A DNA stretch of 33,824 nt from the NCBI RefSeq assembly GCF_028292945.1, contig NZ_JAQGLJ010000028.1, positions 1 to 33,824 on the forward strand, read 5' to 3'. The notes under the pieces were generated by a model, which saw nothing but the letters and a program-made list of their open reading frames with translations, was not told where the DNA came from and did not search any database. The position numbers were made by a program, and so were the translations under genes. Source of the stretch: Sphingomonas bacterium. GTDB lineage: Bacteria > Pseudomonadota > Alphaproteobacteria > Sphingomonadales > Sphingomonadaceae. Positions 23,827 through 31,535 of this stretch are shown piece after piece. Positions within the stretch are counted from its first letter, which is position 1; the number at the start of each line of letters is the position of its first letter.

Positions 23827-24950
23827 CAGTAACCGGCCGCGCGCGCGAGCTTGTCGGCGTGATAGTTCGCGTCGCCGAACAGTTCGGCCAAGACGCGCGC
23901 GCGCTTCATGTAGAAGCCGATGTCGTACTCGTCGGTCATGCCGATGCCGCCGTGCATCTGCACACCTTCCTGCACGCTGAGCGTGGTGGCGGTGGCGGCG
24001 AACGCCTTCGCAACGGAAACTGCCTCGTCGGCATGCTCCGAACCGGAGTCGAGCAACTGCTGTGCCTTGAGCACGGCGGCGCGGGCGACCTCCATCTCGG
24101 AGTACAGGTGCGCGGCGCGGTGCTGGAGCGCCTGGTAGCTGCCGATGACGGTGCCGAACTGCTTGCGTTCCTTGAGGTATCCCAGCGTCATGTGCATGGC
24201 ACCCCCGCCAACGCCCAGCAGCTCGGCGGACGCGCCCGCGCGACCGGCGCGGAGCAGGCGGTTGAGTGGGTCGCGCCCGGCGTCGACTTCGCCGATCACC
24301 GCGTCCGCGTCGACCTGGATACCGTCGAAGGTCACACGCGCGGCGATGCTGGCGTCTGCGAGGCGTTCGGGTTCCGCAGCGAACCCCGCGTCCTTGGGAA
24401 CGGCGAACAGCGTGACGCCGTCCTCGTCGCCGGGCGCCCCGGCGGTGCGGGCGCTGACGATCAGCAGGTCGGCGACGTGGCCGTGCGTGACGAAGCGCTT
24501 CTCGCCCGACAGCCTGAAGCCGTTGCCGGAGCGCTCCGCCTTCAACCCGACGCTGTCACGGTGCTTGGCGCCCTCGTCGAGCGCCAGCGCGGCGATGGTG
24601 TCGCCTGCGACGATGGCGGGGAGCCAGCGTTCCGCCGCGCCCGTGCCCTTCAGCGCCTCGACGGCGGCGACCGCGGTGGCGAGGAACGGGGAGGGCGACA
24701 GGTTGCGGCCGATCTCCTCCAGCACCACGCCCGCCTCGACATGGCCGAGCCCCAGGCCGCCATGATCCTCGCCGACCAGGATACCGGTGAAACCCATCTC
24801 CGCGAACTGCTTCCACAGGTCGCGCGAAAAGCCGGTGGGGTCGTTCGCATCGCGCAGGGCTCGCATGTGCGACACGGGTGCTGCGTCGGCGATGAAGTCG
24901 CGCGCCGTGTCGCGGAGCATCTGTTGTTCGTCGTTGAGGTAGAGAGGCAT
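23826..24950 (-). CDS. acyl-CoA dehydrogenase, smaller subunit of the second pair
   Basis: A 374-residue ACAD of the same type as 10858-11925: 'LNDEQQMLRDTARDF' at the start, 'KERKQFGTVIGSYQALQHRA', and 'MHGGIGMTDEYDIGFYMKRA' near the end. It lacks the SEPNAGSD-type FAD motif found in its partner. I start at the ATG at 24950, where the conserved N-terminus begins. It is separated from the larger-subunit gene (24992-26182) by a short palindromic repeat and is coupled to tesB. Probably forms a heteromer with the upstream gene product. Confidence 0.88.
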   Translation of the reverse strand: MPLYLNDEQQMLRDTARDFIADAAPVSHMRALRDANDPTGFSRDLWKQFAEMGFTGILVGEDHGGLGLGHVEAGVVLEEIGRNLSPSPFLATAVAAVEALKGTGAAERWLPAIVAGDTIAALALDEGAKHRDSVGLKAERSGNGFRLSGEKRFVTHGHVADLLIVSARTAGAPGDEDGVTLFAVPKDAGFAAEPERLADASIAARVTFDGIQVDADAVIGEVDAGRDPLNRLLRAGRAGASAELLGVGGGAMHMTLGYLKERKQFGTVIGSYQALQHRAAHLYSEMEVARAAVLKAQQLLDSGSEHADEAVSVAKAFAATATTLSVQEGVQMHGGIGMTDEYDIGFYMKRARVLAELFGDANYHADKLARAAGY

Positions 24951-24968
24951 TGGTCTTCTTTCTTTCTT

Positions 24969-24988
24969 CTCTCCCGTTTGCGGGAGAG
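24969..24988. repeat. GC-rich palindromic repeat between ACAD genes
   Basis: A perfect 8-bp stem CTCTCCCG / CGGGAGAG around TTTG, followed by GGCTCAGG on the plus strand. It is a variant of the element at 20592-20613. Read from the minus strand it lies between the two subunit genes, just after the larger one stops, as the unrelated hairpin at 10803 does in the other pair. Confidence 0.5.
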
Positions 24989-24991
24989 GGC

Positions 24992-26182
24992 TCAGGACGC
25001 CGGCAATTCCAGGATGCGCTTGGCGATGATGTTGAGCTGGACCTCGCTGGTGCCGCCTTCGATCGAGTTCGCCTTGGTGCGCAGCCAGGCGCGTGGGGCG
25101 CTGCCGCCGTTGGAGCGGTCGCTCTCCCATTCCAGCGCGTCTGAGCCCCCCGCCGCCATCAGCAGCTCGTGGCGGTCCTTGTTCAGCTCCGTGCCGACAT
25201 ATTTCATCATGCTGGGCTGCGCGGGATGCGCCTTGCCCGCCTTCAGATCGTCGATGAACTTCTCCGACATCGAGCGGAACGCCTTGGCGCGGACCTCGAA
25301 GGCGGCGATCTGGCCGCGCAGCAGCGGGTCGGCGAGACGCCCATCGTGGTCGAGGCCGATCGTCGCGATCGCGCCCTCGATCAGCGGATTGCCGCCCGTG
25401 CCGCCGAGGCCCATGCCGGAGATCATCTCGCGCTCATGCCCGAGCAGGTATTTGGCGACGTCCCAGCCCTTGTTCTCGTCGTGGATGCGCTGGCTCTTGG
25501 GGACGCGAACGTCGTCCATGAAGGTTTCGCAAAAGGGCGAATAGCCGCTGATAAGCAGGATCGGCTTGGTCGAAACGCCTGGCGAGGCCATGTCGAACAG
25601 GATGAAGCTGATGCCGCCCTGCTTGCTTTCCCTGGACGTGCGGACGAGGCAGAAGATCCAGTCGGCCTTGTCGGCATAGCTGGTCCACACCTTTTGCCCG
25701 TTGACGATATAATCATCGCCATCGGGGACGGCCGAGGCTTGCAGTCCGGCGAGGTCGGAGCCCGCGTTCGGCTCGGAATAGCCCTGGCACCAGCGAATCT
25801 CGCCGCGCGCGATCTTGGGAAGGTAGTCGAGCTTCTGTTCCTCGGTGCCATATTTCAGCAGCGCGGGCCCGAGCATCGAGATACCGAAGCTGTTGAGCGG
25901 ATTGCGCGCGCGGATCGCGGCGAGTTCCTCGCGCAGCACCTTGGTTTCGGCGGCGCTGAGGCCACCGCCGCCATAGGCGGTCGGCCAGTCGGGCACGGTC
26001 CAGCCGCGTTCGCCCATGACCTTGAGCCATCGCGCCTGCGGTGGGTTGGCGGCGTGATCGTAGCCGCGGCCGCCCCAGCAGACGTCGGCGTCGGAGCGCA
26101 CGGGCTCACGCATCTCGGGCGGGCAGTTCGCCGCCAGCCAAGCGCGGGTCTCGGTGCGGAAAGTATCAAGATCGGTCATCAT
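24992..26182 (-). CDS. acyl-CoA dehydrogenase, larger subunit of the second pair
   Basis: A 396-residue ACAD with 'WCQGYSEPNAGSDLAGLQAS' (FAD-binding), 'YIVNGQKVWTSYADKADW', 'LISGYSPFCETFMDDVRVPK' and the C-terminal 'IEGGTSEVQLNIIAKRILEL'. It shares the same order of motifs with 9562-10785 ('WCQGYSEPNAGSDLA', 'LISGASPFCETFFTDVKVPK'). Two adjacent ATGs (26182, 26179) are both within range of the GAGGAG site. It follows the VOC gene by seven bases. Likely the FAD-binding partner in a heteromeric enzyme with 23826-24950. Confidence 0.9.
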   Translation of the reverse strand: MMTDLDTFRTETRAWLAANCPPEMREPVRSDADVCWGGRGYDHAANPPQARWLKVMGERGWTVPDWPTAYGGGGLSAAETKVLREELAAIRARNPLNSFGISMLGPALLKYGTEEQKLDYLPKIARGEIRWCQGYSEPNAGSDLAGLQASAVPDGDDYIVNGQKVWTSYADKADWIFCLVRTSRESKQGGISFILFDMASPGVSTKPILLISGYSPFCETFMDDVRVPKSQRIHDENKGWDVAKYLLGHEREMISGMGLGGTGGNPLIEGAIATIGLDHDGRLADPLLRGQIAAFEVRAKAFRSMSEKFIDDLKAGKAHPAQPSMMKYVGTELNKDRHELLMAAGGSDALEWESDRSNGGSAPRAWLRTKANSIEGGTSEVQLNIIAKRILELPAS

Positions 26183-26189
26183 GGTCTCC

Positions 26190-26633
26190 TCACGCGGCCT
26201 GCCCAGCGGCTGGGGCGTCCCGCACGAATTGTATCAGTTCGATGGCGTTGCCGTCCGGGTCGGCGACGAACGCGAAGCGCATGCCCTTCAGCTCGGCGGT
26301 GGCGTGCAGCAACGTGCCGCCATGCGCCAGCACCCGTGCGACTGCGCCGTCCACGTCGCGGGTCAGGAAGCCGACCGGGCCGGTGGACGTCCCGACCTCG
26401 TAGCTGCGATCGTCCTTGTACGACAGCAGCACGAGCGTGAACTGCTCGCCGGGCATCGCCAGCATCACCTCGCTGAGCGTCGGCAGGTCGACGCGGGTGC
26501 GCTCCTCCAGCCCGAAGGTCTGGCGGTAGAAGCTGGTGGCACGCTCGATATCGGCGGTGTTGAGCTTGAAGAAGTTAAGCTTGAAGCGGAGCCGCTCCAG
26601 CTCTGGGACGGCGTCGGAGGCTGTCTCAGTCAT
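26190..26633 (-). CDS. VOC (glyoxalase/bleomycin-resistance fold) family protein
   Basis: A 147-residue protein with the two beta-alpha-beta-beta-beta units of the vicinal oxygen chelate fold: 'FKLNTADIERATSFYRQTFG' in the first, and 'GPVGFLTRDVDGAVARVL' plus 'FVADPDGNAIELIQF' in the second. Possible metal ligands include the E of 'NAIELIQF'. Members may be isomerases, epimerases (for example methylmalonyl-CoA epimerase), dioxygenases or binding proteins, so the activity cannot be named. Its ATG overlaps the amidase stop (ATGA). An isomerase or epimerase acting on a CoA ester would fit the neighbours. Confidence 0.82.
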   Translation of the reverse strand: MTETASDAVPELERLRFKLNFFKLNTADIERATSFYRQTFGLEERTRVDLPTLSEVMLAMPGEQFTLVLLSYKDDRSYEVGTSTGPVGFLTRDVDGAVARVLAHGGTLLHATAELKGMRFAFVADPDGNAIELIQFVRDAPAAGQAA

Positions 26634-27937
26634 CGGGTAAGCTCCCAGGCCTGGCGGGCGATCGCGATGGCGTCATGATCGCGATGGCTGGCGGTGATGA
26701 TCTGGACACCGATCGGCAGACCACGATCGCTGGTCGTGATCGGCACGGCGGTGGCGGGCAGCATCGGGTAGGTGGCGAGGCCGGGAAAGGCGAACTGATA
26801 GCCGAACTCGGTCTCCGCACCGTCGATGGTCAGGCGCCGGTTGCGGATGGTCGCGTCGCTGTGCGGATACGCGGTGGTGCCGAGCACTGGTGCGATCACC
26901 GCGTCATAGCGTTCGAACAATCGCGCCCAGGCGCGAGCGGTGCGGGCCTGATCGTCGAGCATGGCGAGCCAGTCGGGCAGGGAGGCGACGCTGCCGTCCT
27001 CGGCGGGCGCGCCGCGTGCGAGCGTGACGGCGAGCAGGCGCATGTAGTTGGCGAACTGTGCGGTCTGATCGGGGAGCAGCGCGCTGTGCGTATCGACGGT
27101 GGCACCGGCGCGGGCGAACGCCTCGCCGACCTGCGCGACGGCGGTGGCGATGGCCGGGTCGACAGGGGCGAGCGGGTGGCTGGTGATGGTCAGCAGCCGC
27201 AGGTCGCCGGGAGCGCGGTGACGTGCGCGGGGCAGGGGGATGTCGCTCAGCACGTCGAGTGCGGCGGCGAGGTCTGCACCGTCGCGCGCCATCGGGCCGG
27301 TCACCGACATGGCGATCGGCGCGCCATCGGTGCCGGGCAGCATCTGGCCCTCGATCGAGAGCGTGCCGTAGGTCGATTTGTGGCCCCACACGCCGCAGAA
27401 ATGCGCGGGCACGCGGATCGAACCGCCGATGTCGGAGCCGATTTCCAGCGGCACCATGCCGCTCGCCAGCGCCGCGGCCGAGCCGCCGGACGATCCGCCG
27501 CAGGTCAGTGCCGCATCGAGCGGGTGGTTGGTCCGGCCGTAAACCGGATTGACCGATTGCAGGTCGGCGAGGCTGACGGGGACGTTGGTCTTGCCGAGAA
27601 TGATCGCACCGGCGGCCTTGAGGCGCTGCACGGCTGCCGCATCCTGCGCGGGTTGGTAGTCGCGATGTTCCTCGAAGCCGAATGTGGTGGGCAGGCCAGC
27701 GACGTCGAAGCTCTCCTTCACGGTCATCGGCACACCGGCGAAGGGCAGAGTCTTGTCGCCGCTCTGGTCGAAAGCGCGCGCGGTGGCGCGGGCACGGTCG
27801 AAGTCGCGCACGACGACCGCGTTGATCGCGGAGTTGCGCGCTTCGATGCGGGCGATGGCGGCGTCGGTTTCGGCGAGCGCGGTGGTCTCGCCGGCGCGGA
27901 TGGCGGCGGCGGTGGCGAGGGCGGAGCGTTCAGACAT
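26630..27937 (-). CDS. amidase signature family hydrolase
   Basis: A 435-residue amidase with the Ser-cisSer-Lys triad: K74 ('MTVKESFD'), the cis-serine in GGSSGGS (147-153), and nucleophile S173 in 'GSDIGGSIRVPAHFCG'. It hydrolyses a C-N amide bond to an acid and an amine or ammonia. I use the ATG at 27937: the conserved N-terminus begins there, while longer starts would run into the repeat cluster at 27955-28072. It is coupled to the VOC gene. An amidase in an acyl-CoA catabolic run could free an acid from an amide or act on an acyl conjugate. Confidence 0.88.
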   Translation of the reverse strand: MSERSALATAAAIRAGETTALAETDAAIARIEARNSAINAVVVRDFDRARATARAFDQSGDKTLPFAGVPMTVKESFDVAGLPTTFGFEEHRDYQPAQDAAAVQRLKAAGAIILGKTNVPVSLADLQSVNPVYGRTNHPLDAALTCGGSSGGSAAALASGMVPLEIGSDIGGSIRVPAHFCGVWGHKSTYGTLSIEGQMLPGTDGAPIAMSVTGPMARDGADLAAALDVLSDIPLPRARHRAPGDLRLLTITSHPLAPVDPAIATAVAQVGEAFARAGATVDTHSALLPDQTAQFANYMRLLAVTLARGAPAEDGSVASLPDWLAMLDDQARTARAWARLFERYDAVIAPVLGTTAYPHSDATIRNRRLTIDGAETEFGYQFAFPGLATYPMLPATAVPITTSDRGLPIGVQIITASHRDHDAIAIARQAWELTR

Positions 27938-27954
27938 TACGGGCCACCTGTGAG

Positions 27955-28072
27955 GTGTCTCGACTTCGCTCGACACGAACGGGAGGATTGTACCCAACCG
28001 CCGTTCGTCCCGAGCGCAGTCGAGGGACACGGACGCACGATCCTGTGTCTCGACTGCGCTCGACACGAACGG
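27955..28072. repeat. paired palindromic repeats, locus B (three units)
   Basis: Unit 1 (27955-27982, reverse, GTGTC...GACAC core), unit 2 (28001-28030, forward, GTCCC...GGGAC core) and unit 3 (28044-28072, reverse, GTGTC...GACAC core). Each carries CCGTTCGT at its outer end. They fill nearly all of the gap between the FadB-like stop (28079) and the amidase start (27937). Same family as loci at 21457 and 30142. Confidence 0.75.
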
Positions 28073-28078
28073 CCCTCA

Positions 28079-30109
28079 TCAAAACTTCTCGCCCGCCTCG
28101 GCCTTGCGCTTCAGCAGCGGCGCGACCTCCACCCCGTTCTTCTCGAGCCCGGCGACGACCTTGTCGAGACCGACGGTGTTCGCCCAGAACATCGGCCCGC
28201 CGCGATAGATCGGCCAGCCGTAGCCGTAGATCCACACCACATCGATGTCGGACGCGCGCTGCGCCATGCCCTCGTCAAGGATCTTCGCGCCCTCGTTGAC
28301 CATCGGATACAGCGTCGCGGCGATCACGTCCTCGTCGGAGAAGTCCTGCTTTGGCAGGTTGGACTTCGAGCGAAAGTCCTCGATGATCTCCGCCACCTCG
28401 GGCGAAGGCGAGGGGGTGCGCTTCTCGTCGTAATCGTAGAAGCCTTTGCTTGTCTTCTGACCCCAGCGCCCCTTCGCGGCGAGCGCGTCGCGAATGCTTT
28501 CGATACGCGTGGGGTCCCGGTGCCAGCCGATGTCGACGCCGGCGAGGTCGCTCATCTGGAACGGCCCCATCGGCATCCCGAAGTCGACGATCGCCTTGTC
28601 GATCTGTTCGGGACGCGCGCCCTGCATCAGCATCTTGTTGGCCGGCCCCTGGCGCTGCGAGAGCATGCGGTTGCCGATGAAGCCCGGGCACACGCCCGAC
28701 ACCACCGCGACCTTGCCGATCGGCTTGGCGAGCGCCATCACCGTCGCCAGGACGTCGGGGCTGGTCTTGGCACCGCGCACGACCTCCAGCAGCTTCATGA
28801 CGTTGGCAGGCGAGAAGAAGTGCATGCCGATCACGTCGCCCGGACGGCTGGTGACGGCGGCCATCTCGTCGATGTTGAGATAGGAGGTGTTCGACGCGAG
28901 GATCGCGCCGGGCTTGGCAATCTTGTCGAGCTTGCCGAACAGCTCCTTCTTGACGTCCATATTCTCGTAGATCGCCTCGATGATGAGGTCGCAATCGGCA
29001 AGATCTTCGAGGTTCAGCGTCGGGGTGAGCAGGCCCATCATCCCCTCGACCTTCTCGGTCGTGTAGCGGCCCTTCTTGGCCGAATTCTCGTAATTGCGGC
29101 GGATCACGCCGGTGCCACGGTCGAGTGCCTCCTGCGCGGTCTCGACGATCGTGACGGGGATGCCGGCCTGGAGGAAGTTCATCGAGATGCCGCCGCCCAT
29201 CGTGCCGGCGCCGATCACGCCGACTTTCTTGATCGGGCGCAGCTGCGTGCCGGCGGGGATGTCGTCGACCTTGGCGGCCTGACGTTCGGCGAAGAACAGG
29301 TGGCGCTGCGCGGCGGATTGCGTGCCGCCCATCAGCTTCATGAACTCCTGGCGTTCGAAGGCGATGCCCTCTTCGAAGCTCGCGCCCGATGCCGCCTTTT
29401 CGACGCAGGCGATGTTGGCGGCGGGGGCGTCGAAGCCGCGGAACTTGCGCGCGTTAGCTTGCTTGAACTCGGCGACCGCAGCCTCGTCGGCCTGCACGCT
29501 GCCTTCGCGGGCGCGGGGCAGGGGGCGCTTGTCCGCGATCTCGCGGGCGAAGGCGATCGCGTCTGCCTCCAGGCTGTCCTCGCCGACGATGCGGTCGATC
29601 AGGCCGGCCGCATGCGCCGCCTTGGCGCTGATCGGATCGCCGACCGCCGTCATCTGAAGTGCGAGCTTCACGCCCGCGATGCGCGGGATGCGCTGCGTGC
29701 CACCCGCGCCGGGCAGCAGGCCGAGCTTGACCTCGGGCGTGCCGATCTTCGCCGACGGCACCGCGACACGATAATGGCAGCCCAGCGTCACCTCGCAGCC
29801 ACCGCCCAGCGCGGTGCCGTGGATCGCGGCGACGACGGGCTTTTCGCTGGCCTCGATCGCGTCGATCACCTCGCCAAGACCTGGACCGGTCATCGGCTTG
29901 CCGAATTCGGTGATGTCGGCACCCGCGAAGAAGGTGCGCCCGTCGCAGCGGATCACCATCGCCTTGATCGCATCGTCGCCGGCGCCTTCCTTGATCGCGG
30001 CGTCGAGGCCGATGCGGACGGCCGCGCCGAGCGCGTTCACGGGCGGGTTGTTGGAGATGATGACGAGGATGTCGTCATGACGTTCGGTGCGGATAGGGGA
30101 GGTGGTCAT
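28079..30109 (-). CDS. FadB/FadJ-type multifunctional enoyl-CoA hydratase / 3-hydroxyacyl-CoA dehydrogenase
   Basis: A 676-residue fusion enzyme. The N-terminal crotonase domain (about 1-190) has 'TFFAGADI' (59-66) and catalytic glutamates E106 ('GGGCEVTLG') and E126 ('[16 protein letters not shown]'). A NAD-binding 3-hydroxyacyl-CoA dehydrogenase domain begins near 294 ([12 protein letters not shown]) with '[18 protein letters not shown]', followed by the C-terminal helical domains. It hydrates 2-enoyl-CoA and oxidises the L-3-hydroxyacyl-CoA. I start at the ATG at 30109, with GGAG seven bases upstream. No thiolase gene lies in the window, so the final cleavage enzyme must be elsewhere. Repeat clusters flank it on both sides. 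Confidence 0.92.
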   Translation of the reverse strand: MTTSPIRTERHDDILVIISNNPPVNALGAAVRIGLDAAIKEGAGDDAIKAMVIRCDGRTFFAGADITEFGKPMTGPGLGEVIDAIEASEKPVVAAIHGTALGGGCEVTLGCHYRVAVPSAKIGTPEVKLGLLPGAGGTQRIPRIAGVKLALQMTAVGDPISAKAAHAAGLIDRIVGEDSLEADAIAFAREIADKRPLPRAREGSVQADEAAVAEFKQANARKFRGFDAPAANIACVEKAASGASFEEGIAFERQEFMKLMGGTQSAAQRHLFFAERQAAKVDDIPAGTQLRPIKKVGVIGAGTMGGGISMNFLQAGIPVTIVETAQEALDRGTGVIRRNYENSAKKGRYTTEKVEGMMGLLTPTLNLEDLADCDLIIEAIYENMDVKKELFGKLDKIAKPGAILASNTSYLNIDEMAAVTSRPGDVIGMHFFSPANVMKLLEVVRGAKTSPDVLATVMALAKPIGKVAVVSGVCPGFIGNRMLSQRQGPANKMLMQGARPEQIDKAIVDFGMPMGPFQMSDLAGVDIGWHRDPTRIESIRDALAAKGRWGQKTSKGFYDYDEKRTPSPSPEVAEIIEDFRSKSNLPKQDFSDEDVIAATLYPMVNEGAKILDEGMAQRASDIDVVWIYGYGWPIYRGGPMFWANTVGLDKVVAGLEKNGVEVAPLLKRKAEAGEKF

Positions 30110-30141
30110 GGTCTCAGCTCCAAAGGAGAGAATTAGAACAT

Positions 30142-30200
30142 CCGTTCGTGTCGAGCGCAGTCGAGACACACTGTCCCTCGACTGCGCTCGGGACGAACGG
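30142..30200. repeat. paired palindromic repeats, locus C (two units, inverted)
   Basis: Unit 1 (30142-30169, forward, GTGTC...GACAC core) and unit 2 (30173-30200, reverse, GTCCC...GGGAC core), three bases apart. Together they nearly form one large hairpin. They lie between the serine hydrolase stop (30208) and the FadB-like start (30109). Confidence 0.75.
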
Positions 30201-30207
30201 GCGTGAG

Positions 30208-31431
30208 TTACGTCAAAGCCGCGTAGATCATCGTCTTGAGCTCCCGGCGGATGGGGTATTGCGACGACGGCATCAGCTGCGTCATGAACACCATGTGCAG
30301 CCGCTCGACGGGGTCGATGAAGAAGGCGGTCGAGAACATCCCGCCCCAATAATATTCGCCGGCGCTGCCGGGCATCATCGTCCTGGCGACATCCCCGACC
30401 ACTGCGAAGCCGAGGCCGAAGCCGGTGCCGGCGTTCTGCGTCTCGCTGAACAGCGACTTGGACATGCTCGACAGGTCAGCGCCGCCAGGGAGGTGGTTCA
30501 GGCGCATCAGGTCGAGCGTCTTGCGCCCGATCACCCGCGCGCCTTCGAACGTGCCACCGTTCGCACACATCTGACAGAAGCGGTGATAGTCGAGCGCGGT
30601 GGAGACCAGGCCGCCGCCGCCGGACAGGAGATTGGGCCTGCGCGACCAGCTCGACTCGGCCCCCCGATCGTACATGACGCGGGTCTGCCTGGCGGCGTGG
30701 AAGGCGTAGCAGTCGGTCAGTCGATCGACCTTGTCGGCGGGCACTTCGAAGAACGTATCGTCCATGCCGAGCGGTGCGAAGATGCGGTCGCGGAAATAGA
30801 CGTCGAGCGTCTGGCCGGAGACGCGCTCGATCACCGCGCCGAGCACGTCGGTGGAGACGGAGTAGTTCCACGCCTCGCCGGGCGAGAACTCGAGCGGGAG
30901 CTTGCCCAGCTTGGCGATGAAGCCGTTGAGGTCGTCGCCGCCATGCCACTCGCCCAGCTTGTCCTTGCGATAGGCGGCGTCGATGTTGGAGCGGTTCTGG
31001 AAGCCATAGGTGAGGCCGGAGGTGTGGCGGAGCAGGTCGAGCATCCGCATCGGCTCGGTGGTGGGCTTGGTCACGAACGCCACGCCGGCGCCGCCACCGT
31101 TATAGACGCCGACGCCTTTCAGCTCCGGCAGGACGTGGTGCACGGGTGTGTCGACCGCGACCAGCCCGTCCTCGACCAGCTGCATGAACGCGACGGAGGT
31201 GATCGGCTTGGTCATCGAGGCGATGCGGAACAGCGAGCGGTCGTCGATCGCCGCGCCGCCTTCTCGCGCCGCACCCTGGCTGGAGAAATGCGCGATCTCG
31301 CCGTCGCGCGCGACGAGCAGCTGCACGTGCGGGAGCAAGCCGGTGTCGAGGTAGCGCTCGCGCACGAACGTGTCGATGCGCTGGAGGCGGGCAGGTTCGA
31401 AACCCAGTCTAGCAGCGTCGGCGCTCACCAT
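30208..31431 (-). CDS. serine hydrolase of the beta-lactamase class C / esterase family
   Basis: A 407-residue penicillin-binding-fold hydrolase with the nucleophile motif S72-M-T-K75 and the second-motif tyrosine Y190 ('[11 protein letters not shown]'). The third motif near '[11 protein letters not shown]' is WGG rather than KTG, as in EstB-type esterases. An esterase or lactonase-like role is more likely than antibiotic resistance. There is no clear signal peptide, so it is probably cytosolic. The ATG at 31431 sits almost on top of its GGAGG site; the next codon, GTG, has better spacing and could be the true start. It opens the long minus-strand run and is divergent from the synthetase. Hydrolysis of an ester or lactone to a hydroxy acid would suit the pathway. 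Confidence 0.85.
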   Translation of the reverse strand: MVSADAARLGFEPARLQRIDTFVRERYLDTGLLPHVQLLVARDGEIAHFSSQGAAREGGAAIDDRSLFRIASMTKPITSVAFMQLVEDGLVAVDTPVHHVLPELKGVGVYNGGGAGVAFVTKPTTEPMRMLDLLRHTSGLTYGFQNRSNIDAAYRKDKLGEWHGGDDLNGFIAKLGKLPLEFSPGEAWNYSVSTDVLGAVIERVSGQTLDVYFRDRIFAPLGMDDTFFEVPADKVDRLTDCYAFHAARQTRVMYDRGAESSWSRRPNLLSGGGGLVSTALDYHRFCQMCANGGTFEGARVIGRKTLDLMRLNHLPGGADLSSMSKSLFSETQNAGTGFGLGFAVVGDVARTMMPGSAGEYYWGGMFSTAFFIDPVERLHMVFMTQLMPSSQYPIRRELKTMIYAALT

Positions 31432-31462
31432 ACCTCCAATTCTAATTAGGCGTCCTATTGCC

Positions 31463-31491
31463 TTGAGCGCGACACGAATCAACTCTAACCT
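31463..31491 (+). promoter_or_regulatory. sigma-70-type promoter for the acyl-CoA synthetase
   Basis: TTGAGC (31463-31468), 17-base spacer, TAACCT (31486-31491). A TCGGG-AAAA-CCCGA hairpin (31501-31514) would lie at the very start of the transcript, and a CTAATTAG palindrome (31442-31449) lies just upstream, between this promoter and the divergent serine hydrolase gene. Confidence 0.4.
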
Positions 31492-31535
31492 TGCGACCAG
31501 TCGGGAAAACCCGATCTTCAGATCAAGAGGATGCC

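Noticed and set aside
27955..28072. Repeat cluster as a CRISPR array.
   Set aside because: Units alternate in orientation, differ in sequence, have spacers of unequal length and no cas genes nearby.
26675..30136. An 1153-codon open frame on the plus strand opposite amidase and FadB-like genes.
   Set aside because: Antisense of three solid genes and of a repeat cluster; composition is typical of shadow frames, with no recognisable fold.
30208..31431. Possible antibiotic-resistance beta-lactamase.
   Set aside because: No clear signal peptide and no KTG motif; fits the esterase branch better.
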